From a virus: 34,421 nucleotides of DNA. The DNA lies in the IMG/VR virus record IMGVR_UViG_3300021141_000030, positions 1-34,421 of that record. One strand, given 5' to 3'. The notes under the pieces were generated by a model. It was not told where the DNA came from. It searched no databases and was given only the letters and a program-made list of their open reading frames with translations. The position numbers were made by a program, and so were the translations under genes. This document shows, one piece after another, positions 28,879 to 34,421 of the stretch; positions within the stretch are counted from its first letter, which is position 1, and each line of letters begins with the position of its first letter.

Positions 28879-31680
28879 ATGAAAACAACTCAAGTCGGAC
28901 AACTGCTAGTGCAGAGTGACTCAGATACTCCGAAGCTGCTCATTATCACAGACGCGCCTTCCGTAGCAAGCCAGACGGCGCAGGTCTGCATGCCGGAAAA
29001 ACAAAAGGCACGGCTGCTTGAGATGCTAGGCGATGCGGCGGCAGAGGGTGTCGCGTTCGTTACCCCATGCGCTCCTATACCGGAAGCAATCTCGGAAAAC
29101 GAAAAGCTCATAGCGCAGCATCTTGAGGAATACGCTAGCGAGTTTGCGGCGGCGGTCGCAATGTTCCCATCTGCTCGGTGCGTTGTTACGCTAGGGACAA
29201 AGGCGCTGCGGCAGGCAGCAGGCAAAGCGATGAAGATCACGACAGCACGCGGATCGTTCCACACGTTCGACAGGACGGGGACGCGCCCGGTGATGCCTAT
29301 CCAAAGTATGGCTAATCTGTTTATCCGTCCGCAGATCGCGCCTATCGTAGAGTCGGACCTGAAGCAGGTCATCACGCTAGCAGAGTGCGGCTGGGAGATG
29401 CAGGAAGCTACACAAGCAAGCGCTCTGGACTACCAGTGGTCTGTAGACATCGAAGAGTTAGTAGCCTCCCAGCCAAGAGCGCTCGTAGTCGATACAGAAA
29501 CGCTAGGCTACAAGTGGTTTAACCAGAGAGCGATCCTAACAGTTCAGCTTTGCGCCGAAGAAGGCAAGGCTATCATCGTCCCGTTCAATCTAGAGTACTG
29601 GAACAACGATGCGCTGCGAGGAGAAAGCTCTAGACACCTACCTAAGCTCACAAGCCGCACACTCCTCCGACTACAGCGTCAGGTCAAAGAGTTGCTGGAA
29701 AACCCTAACGTGGCGGTGTGCGGGCACAACCTTAAGTTCGACGCACACCATTTCCGGCAGTACGGAATTGAGATAGCAGACTGGCGTCACGACACGCTCC
29801 AGCTAGCACATACGGTAGACGAGAACATGCGCCAGAAGAATCTCGACGAATGCACCCGCCGATGGGTTCCTGCCCTAGCAGGCTACGCGGACGCCTTCAA
29901 CGCGGACCCGGTACACGTCGGCAAGTCCCGCATGGATCTGGTCCCGCATGACAAGATGATCCGTTACGGCTGCGGAGACGTAGACGCTGGGTTGAGACTA
30001 GCAAAGGTGCTGATTGCCGAAGCCAAGAAAGATCCTCGCAACTACGCGGTCTACACCGAAGTGAAAATGCCAGCTATCAAGCACGTCTTTTTCAACCATG
30101 CCGAACGCTACGGGCTTCCGGTAGACAAGGCAGAGCTTAAAGCGCTAGGGCAGTCGCTGACTACACGGTGCGCCAGCATGGAGAAAGAGCTGCTAGAAGA
30201 AGCGGCGCAGAAATGGCCTGGAGTTCTACGCAGGCACGCCGACAAAGGGTTGAAGTTTTCGCGGGCCGATTTCGTTAGGGATATTCTGTTCGCACAGGAC
30301 GGCATGTTTCTTGAGTCCATCGTAGCTACGAAGAAGACGCGGAAGCTAGCCGTAGATGAGCAACTTGAAAGCACTAGCAAGAAGGACCATCTGCCGTATT
30401 TCTCTCACATTCCGTGGGTGGCGAAGTACATGGAGTACTCGACCATCGCCACGCTCATTAAGAGTTTTATGGGCCGGGAGTCTTCCGAGCAGTGGGTAGA
30501 AGTCCCACGCCTGAAGTCAGGCGGCTACGGCAAGCGCATCGTGGAAGCGTTCGCCGCGTCCAACATAGCTATACCCGAAGGGCCGAGGAGGGTACGCGAT
30601 AGCGGATTCGGAGACGCGGTCACCGCAGTAACTCCTAGCACAGTTTTCTCCTACCGAGGCACAACCTACGGGATCGACAAGGCTAGGGTGTTTGAACTGA
30701 ACGAAGAGGCGGCGAAAGGTTTCTGGTGGTATCTAGAGAACATAGACCCTGACGCACTCCACCCGTCTTTCGGCTTAGACGTAGCAGTCACCGGACGCAG
30801 CAACTGCCGAGAGCCTAACCTACAGAACATCCCAAAGCGAGGCGAAGAAGCTATGGCCTTCCGCAAGATATTCAAAGCTCCTCCTGGGTGGGTGTTCGTA
30901 GAGTGCGACTTGAGCCAGGCAGAGCTTCGGATCGCCGCCTGCCAGGCTAACGAGACTAACATGATTAAGGTGTACGCAGAGGGCGGCGACATTCACGCCA
31001 TGACGGCGCAGCGGGTAGCAGGAATGACAGACGCCCAGTGGAAAGCGGCAGGTAAGCCCAAGCAGAAAGAGTTAAGGCAAATGGCTAAGGCGGTTAACTT
31101 CGGCTTCTTGTACGGCATGTGGTGGAGGAAGTTTGTTAGCTACGCCAAGACCTCCTACGGCGTGACCGTTACAGACCGACAGGCAGAAAGAGCCAGGGAA
31201 ACCTACTTTACGTTATACCCCGGCCTGACAAAGTACCACGATAACATGCGGGCATTTGTCGCCAAGCACAAATACGTTAGGTCACTGCACGGGGCACTTC
31301 GCAGACTGCCCGACATCGACAGCGTAGAAGAAGGCACACGGAAGGAAGCAGAACGGCAGGGAATTAACTCGCCTGTCCAAGGATTCGCATCCGACCTAGG
31401 GCTTATGGGCGCGACCCTGTTCGCTAACGGATGCGACCCGGACCAGATGCGAGTGCTAGGGTTCATCCACGACGCTACCGTTGTGCTGGCTAGAGAAGAG
31501 GTAGCGACCGATGCCGCGCAATGGCTGCGGTGGTGTATGCAGAACCAGCCGCTGAAGGAGAAGTTCGGCCTAACATTGAAAGTTCCGGTTGTGGCAGATG
31601 TATCGGTTGGAAAGTCGCTAGCAGAGATGGAGGAGCAGCCCGACATTCAGCCCGTCCGCCCGCCCTGGGTGGCGGTCTAA
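28879..31680 (+). CDS. Family A DNA polymerase with UDG-like N-terminal domain and 3'-5' exonuclease
   Basis: A 933-residue polymerase from ATG 28879. Residues about 1-170 resemble family 4 uracil-DNA glycosylases, as in phage SPO1 polymerase: LLIITDAPS, FVTPCAPIPEAISENE, RCVVTLGTKALR and an ARGSF segment, but the catalytic His region is degenerate (MPIQSMANLF in place of H-P-x-x-L). The exonuclease domain has D205-x-E207 (ExoI), N284-L-K-F-D288 (ExoII) and Y363-x-x-x-D367 (ExoIII). The polymerase domain has motif A D677-L-S-Q-A-E-L, motif B with K737, F741 and Y745, and motif C H864-D865-A866, where the usual Glu is Ala. No 5'-nuclease domain. It replicates the phage genome. Confidence 0.92.
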   Translation: MKTTQVGQLLVQSDSDTPKLLIITDAPSVASQTAQVCMPEKQKARLLEMLGDAAAEGVAFVTPCAPIPEAISENEKLIAQHLEEYASEFAAAVAMFPSARCVVTLGTKALRQAAGKAMKITTARGSFHTFDRTGTRPVMPIQSMANLFIRPQIAPIVESDLKQVITLAECGWEMQEATQASALDYQWSVDIEELVASQPRALVVDTETLGYKWFNQRAILTVQLCAEEGKAIIVPFNLEYWNNDALRGESSRHLPKLTSRTLLRLQRQVKELLENPNVAVCGHNLKFDAHHFRQYGIEIADWRHDTLQLAHTVDENMRQKNLDECTRRWVPALAGYADAFNADPVHVGKSRMDLVPHDKMIRYGCGDVDAGLRLAKVLIAEAKKDPRNYAVYTEVKMPAIKHVFFNHAERYGLPVDKAELKALGQSLTTRCASMEKELLEEAAQKWPGVLRRHADKGLKFSRADFVRDILFAQDGMFLESIVATKKTRKLAVDEQLESTSKKDHLPYFSHIPWVAKYMEYSTIATLIKSFMGRESSEQWVEVPRLKSGGYGKRIVEAFAASNIAIPEGPRRVRDSGFGDAVTAVTPSTVFSYRGTTYGIDKARVFELNEEAAKGFWWYLENIDPDALHPSFGLDVAVTGRSNCREPNLQNIPKRGEEAMAFRKIFKAPPGWVFVECDLSQAELRIAACQANETNMIKVYAEGGDIHAMTAQRVAGMTDAQWKAAGKPKQKELRQMAKAVNFGFLYGMWWRKFVSYAKTSYGVTVTDRQAERARETYFTLYPGLTKYHDNMRAFVAKHKYVRSLHGALRRLPDIDSVEEGTRKEAERQGINSPVQGFASDLGLMGATLFANGCDPDQMRVLGFIHDATVVLAREEVATDAAQWLRWCMQNQPLKEKFGLTLKVPVVADVSVGKSLAEMEEQPDIQPVRPPWVAV

Positions 31681-31682
31681 AA

Positions 31683-31712
31683 ATGCACGGCTTGCAAATC
31701 TCAAAGGCATAA
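31683..31712 (+). other. Micro-ORF MHGLQISKA, possible leader peptide
   Basis: ATG CAC GGC TTG CAA ATC TCA AAG GCA TAA, nine codons, starting two bases after the polymerase stop and about 100 bases before ATG 31812. It shares MHGLQIS with the micro-ORF at 21962, in a similar leader arrangement. No ribosome-binding site is visible, so translation is uncertain. Confidence 0.3.
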
Positions 31713-31811
31713 AATAATTCGCAATAACACTTGCAAATCCAATACACGGTGCAATGGTAGCAGTGCGGAGACGCACCCAACCGAAACATAACCACTAACA
31801 CTACAAGCACT

Positions 31812-32273
31812 ATGGCACGCACTACATCCTCACCTGTCGCACAGCCTGCGCCAGCACGCAGACGGGCACCCGTTACCGGGATAGCAGGGAAGCCTGAAGT
31901 TTCGCTAGACATTATGCGCCTGGCGAGGGACTTCTACACTAACAACAAAGCGGCAAACGCCGCTAAGAGCGCGGCGGAGAAGGCACGCAAGGCGCTGCTT
32001 ACCGCGATGCAGGAGGCGGGGCTGAAAGACGCAGACATCGACCTCCTGACCGAGAGCGGGGATATGCTGCCGCTGCGGGCGTACATCGACACGCCTACCA
32101 CAGAGTCGATCTCGGTAGAAGCCCTTCGCAAACACGTTAGCGAGGAAGTCTTCATGAAGTGCGTTAGCGCTACGAAGAAGGCGGTTACCGAACACGCTGG
32201 ATCAGCACTAGCTACAACCTGCGCACGTCCGGGAGTAGGCACTACGAACGTCCACGTCGAGGTTCGCAAGTAA
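31812..32273 (+). CDS. Uncharacterised replication-region protein
   Basis: A 153-residue protein between polymerase and primase genes. After a Pro/Ala/Arg-rich N-terminus, residues 40-80 form a long amphipathic, coiled-coil-like helix (AANAAKSAAEKARKALLTAMQEAGL), followed by a beta-containing part and TTNVHVEVRK at the end. No family was recognised. The long leader has TTGCAAAT at 31731, and ACCCAACCGAAAC before the start. Confidence 0.55.
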   Translation: MARTTSSPVAQPAPARRRAPVTGIAGKPEVSLDIMRLARDFYTNNKAANAAKSAAEKARKALLTAMQEAGLKDADIDLLTESGDMLPLRAYIDTPTTESISVEALRKHVSEEVFMKCVSATKKAVTEHAGSALATTCARPGVGTTNVHVEVRK

Positions 32274-32291
32274 GCAGGAAACGATCTGCGA

Positions 32292-32347
32292 TGCGCCGTG
32301 CGGGAAATAAAACACCTGGGAGGGTACGGAGAAACCCGCACGGCGCA
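32292..32347. promoter_or_regulatory. 13-bp perfect inverted repeat between genes
   Basis: TGCGCCGTGCGGG (32292-32304) pairs perfectly with CCCGCACGGCGCA (32335-32347) around a 30-base loop that includes GGGAGGGTACGGAG. It fills most of the 88-base gap before the primase gene. No T run follows, so a simple terminator is unlikely. It could be an RNA structure, a protein-binding site or a DNA cruciform. Confidence 0.6.
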
Positions 32348-32361
32348 AAGCACCTAGCACA

Positions 32362-33345
32362 ATGACAGAGAGCAACATCAGGGAAGTATGCAGGCGGCTA
32401 GGGCTTCACGATCCTATGCAGGCGCAGGACGGTTGGCTAGTGCTGGCTTGCCCTTTCGCTGCTAGCAACCATGCTCGCGGTACAGACCGCAGACCCTCCT
32501 TCCGCATCCACGCGAATCCGACAGGCCGGAGCGGATACCACTGCTTCTCCTGCCACGAACACGGCAACGTCGCAGACCTTGTTAGTAAGGTCACGGCGCA
32601 AGACGGCAGGTTTGACCCGGCCCTAGCAGCGTGGGCCGAAGCGCTAGAGATCGAAGTAGATTTCGAGGAGTTTGAGACCGAGATGATTCGCAAGGAGTCC
32701 GTTAGCCAGAAGCTGGACGAGTCGGTCGCCTATTACATGTATCCGGCGGCGTGGAGCGTGCGGTCTGCTAGGGAGTACCTGCTGCGGAGGGGTGTAGGGG
32801 AAGGCACCGCAGCCATCTTGGAGCTACGGTTCGACCCTGACGCACAGCGCGTCATGTTCCCAGTGAAGTCCTTAAACGGTATCCTGCACGGGTTCGTCGG
32901 CAGGAGTGTTAGTGATCTGGCAAAGGTTCCGAAGTACACCTACCCTCCGCTTAACAAGTCAAAGCATCTGCTAGGCGGACACCTGCTGCGGCAAGGTTTT
33001 CCTACAATCATCGTCGAAGGGCAGTTTGCCTACGCACGGCTAGTCGAGGAAGGAGTTAGAGAGTTTGCGGATGTAGCAGCAGTCATGGGCAGCAAACTGT
33101 CAAGCATGCAGGCCTCCCTTTTAATTGAGAAGGGCGACCCAGTTCATTTGCTATTCGACGGAGACGACGCGGGCGACCAAGGCATCTTCGGTCGGTGGGA
33201 TGCCAAGCTAGGCAAATACGAGACAGGCGGCGCGTTCCATCTATTAGACGGCGAAGTGGAAGTGTATGCGCCACAGCTACCTCCGCATGGAGACCCTGAC
33301 AGACTCTCAGGCGAAGAGGTCTATAACATGATTTTCCCGGAATAA
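32362..33345 (+). CDS. DnaG-type primase (zinc ribbon and TOPRIM)
   Basis: A 327-residue primase. The N-terminal CHC2-like zinc ribbon uses C30, H37, C61 and C64 (ACPFAASNH and YHCFSCHEHGN). The middle has AVMFPVKSLNGILHGFVGRSV-like strands (the V-M-F-P and G-x-x-G-R-x pattern of the primase core), and the TOPRIM domain has VEGQ (E219) and LLFDGDDAGDQG (D266, D268, D269). There is no C-terminal helicase-interaction domain, as in other short phage primases. It makes RNA primers at the fork with the helicase at 27598. It follows the inverted repeat at 32292. Confidence 0.88.
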   Translation: MTESNIREVCRRLGLHDPMQAQDGWLVLACPFAASNHARGTDRRPSFRIHANPTGRSGYHCFSCHEHGNVADLVSKVTAQDGRFDPALAAWAEALEIEVDFEEFETEMIRKESVSQKLDESVAYYMYPAAWSVRSAREYLLRRGVGEGTAAILELRFDPDAQRVMFPVKSLNGILHGFVGRSVSDLAKVPKYTYPPLNKSKHLLGGHLLRQGFPTIIVEGQFAYARLVEEGVREFADVAAVMGSKLSSMQASLLIEKGDPVHLLFDGDDAGDQGIFGRWDAKLGKYETGGAFHLLDGEVEVYAPQLPPHGDPDRLSGEEVYNMIFPE

Positions 33346-33350
33346 ACAAA

Positions 33351-33379
33351 TTGCAAAGGCTGCAAACTAGAACTAGAAC
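33351..33379 (+). promoter_or_regulatory. Possible promoter before the SSB-like gene
   Basis: TTGCAA (33351-33356), 17-base spacer, TAGAAC (33374-33379), followed by a leader with two CTAACAC words before ATG 33432. Confidence 0.35.
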
Positions 33380-33431
33380 AACAACGAAGTCTCGACTTCA
33401 CTAACACAACCCTACTAACACAACAAGCAAT

Positions 33432-34421
33432 ATGCCACTACCTATCCAACGCAAACCTGCCTCGACCGCACGCACTCCACAGCGTACCGTGTCGGCGGGC
33501 ATTAGCGGACCCGCAGCGCTTCGCATCGCAGAAGAAGAAGAGCGCAAGCAGCAGGCACGCCGCGAAGCCGGACACCTCCCGTACCGCTTTTGGCTTCCGA
33601 AAGGCGAAGGCAAAGGCGTCATTCTGCTAGACGACTGGTTCATCGCACCAGACGAAGAGAGTCAGGGGTCTATCCTCATTACAGAGCATGACCTGATCGA
33701 CCCGCAGACTAGCAAACGCAACCTCCGGGAAATCTGTCTGGCGTCTGTCGGGCAGCACTGCCCGTACTGCCAGGCAGGCGAGCGCAGTTCGCGGCGATTC
33801 CTTATGACGGTCTACGAGATCGGTGAATGGACTAGCAACAAAGATGGACGCCTGCACAAAGGTTCACGACGCATCATGGCGGTGCCCGTCGGTATGCGGA
33901 ACACGTTCCTTCAACTCCAAGCAGCCTGTGAGCGTAACCAGCACACGATGCGCGGAATGTACCTCTTCATGCAGCGCGGGACGGATGACAAGTCGGCAGC
34001 AATCGGCGAGCCTGTCATGCTGGACAATAACCAGATATTCGAGATGCTAGACTGGAACGAAGTCGAAGCGGAGTACGGCAACGAGCCGCTCATGTCTACG
34101 CAGAATCCGGGTAAAGTCGTCAAGCCTGCTAACGAAGACCTCACACCCGTTGACTACTGCAAGGCATTCGCGGTGCCTGTTGCAGACGAGGAGCGGCCTG
34201 CGGCTAGGGGAGGAGTACCTAAAGCCCTGCCCGGTTCGCGCAGGGAGCAGGAAGCCGTCCTAGCAGAAGACGACGACGACCAGATCCCCATGCAGCACGA
34301 AGGAGACGCGCAAGAGCAGGAGGAAGAGGCACAGCCTGCCGCACCTGCTAGGGCGCGAGTGCCTATGCGCCAGCCCGCCGCTACGTCGCGCCCGCAGGCA
34401 GCGCCTGCCGCACGTCCTGCG
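33432..34421 (+). CDS. Probable single-stranded DNA-binding protein (3' end outside window)
   Basis: Open to the window end, 330 codons visible, from ATG 33432. The pattern PYRFWLPKGEGKGVILLDDWF, then ILITEHDL, then ICLASVGQHCPYCQAGERSSRRFLMTVYEIGEW matches phage gp32-like or related ssDNA-binding proteins that have an F-x-L-x-x-G-E-x-x-x-I-x-x-L-D-D block followed by a C-P-x-C motif. Downstream are acidic stretches (AEDDDDQ, EQEEEAQ) within a long Pro/Ala/Arg-rich disordered part, as in the acidic tails that recruit replication partners. The primase and polymerase next door agree. Confidence 0.6.
   Translation, partial: MPLPIQRKPASTARTPQRTVSAGISGPAALRIAEEEERKQQARREAGHLPYRFWLPKGEGKGVILLDDWFIAPDEESQGSILITEHDLIDPQTSKRNLREICLASVGQHCPYCQAGERSSRRFLMTVYEIGEWTSNKDGRLHKGSRRIMAVPVGMRNTFLQLQAACERNQHTMRGMYLFMQRGTDDKSAAIGEPVMLDNNQIFEMLDWNEVEAEYGNEPLMSTQNPGKVVKPANEDLTPVDYCKAFAVPVADEERPAARGGVPKALPGSRREQEAVLAEDDDDQIPMQHEGDAQEQEEEAQPAAPARARVPMRQPAATSRPQAAPAARPA

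Noticed and set aside
1-34421. tRNA, rRNA, CRISPR array, integrase, attachment site or insertion sequence
   Set aside because: No cloverleaf-like gap, no regularly spaced direct repeats with spacers, and no recombinase or transposase motif was seen in any supported gene.

Overview
The window is a contiguous piece of a tailed double-stranded DNA phage (Caudoviricetes) or a prophage copy of one. The evidence is an HK97-type prohead protease and major capsid protein, head-completion genes, a tape measure, a tail fibre, a lysis cluster and a complete replication module. Every supported gene is on the + strand. Genes are tightly packed, often sharing ATGA stop/start overlaps, and no gap exceeds about 150 bases. 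I see no integrase, tRNA, rRNA, CRISPR array or insertion sequence. The first and last genes run off the window. The host cannot be named. DNA is moderately GC-rich, classical Shine-Dalgarno sequences are mostly missing, and leaders instead carry an A/C-rich YAACCRA element. The word CTAG, which most bacteria and phages avoid, is strikingly common.

Layout. 1-531: 3' part of the prohead protease. 528-7400: an unusual block between protease and capsid genes, with an unknown protein, a GT25 glycosyltransferase, a sulfotransferase-like protein, a 1142-residue tail fibre, a fibre-associated protein and a sugar-nucleotide epimerase. 7414-8824: lysis-like cluster (membrane protein, holin-like protein, Cys-rich membrane protein, YkuD-like putative endolysin). 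8969-10609: major capsid protein, followed by a strong terminator and a promoter. 10738-14899: head-tail connector, neck, tail-terminator and tail-tube-like genes plus a chaperone-like gene. 15032-19677: tape measure and tail-tip proteins. 19674-21945: a mucin-like Ser-rich protein, a second GT25 and a GT9-FkbM fusion. 22097-25678: a Ycf46-like AAA+ ATPase with DUF1257 (Ycf35-like) and DUF2997 proteins and two unknowns. 25762-34421: lambda O-like initiator with a probable origin inside the gene, a helicase-loader-like protein without its ATPase motifs, a DnaB-like helicase, family A DNA polymerase with a UDG-like N-terminal domain, a small unknown, a DnaG-type primase, and a probable single-stranded DNA-binding protein.

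How it fits together. The structural and lysis genes make the virion and release it. Two separated groups of glycan genes suggest that this phage decorates its own fibres or tail tip, or remodels the host surface. The replication genes form a near-complete replisome driven by the initiator and its iteron-like origin. The most unusual points are the phage-borne Ycf46/DUF1257/DUF2997 cassette, the glycan genes linked to a Ser-rich protein, two matching nine-codon ORFs starting MHGLQIS, the degenerate helicase loader, and a CTAG-free island in an otherwise CTAG-rich tail fibre gene.
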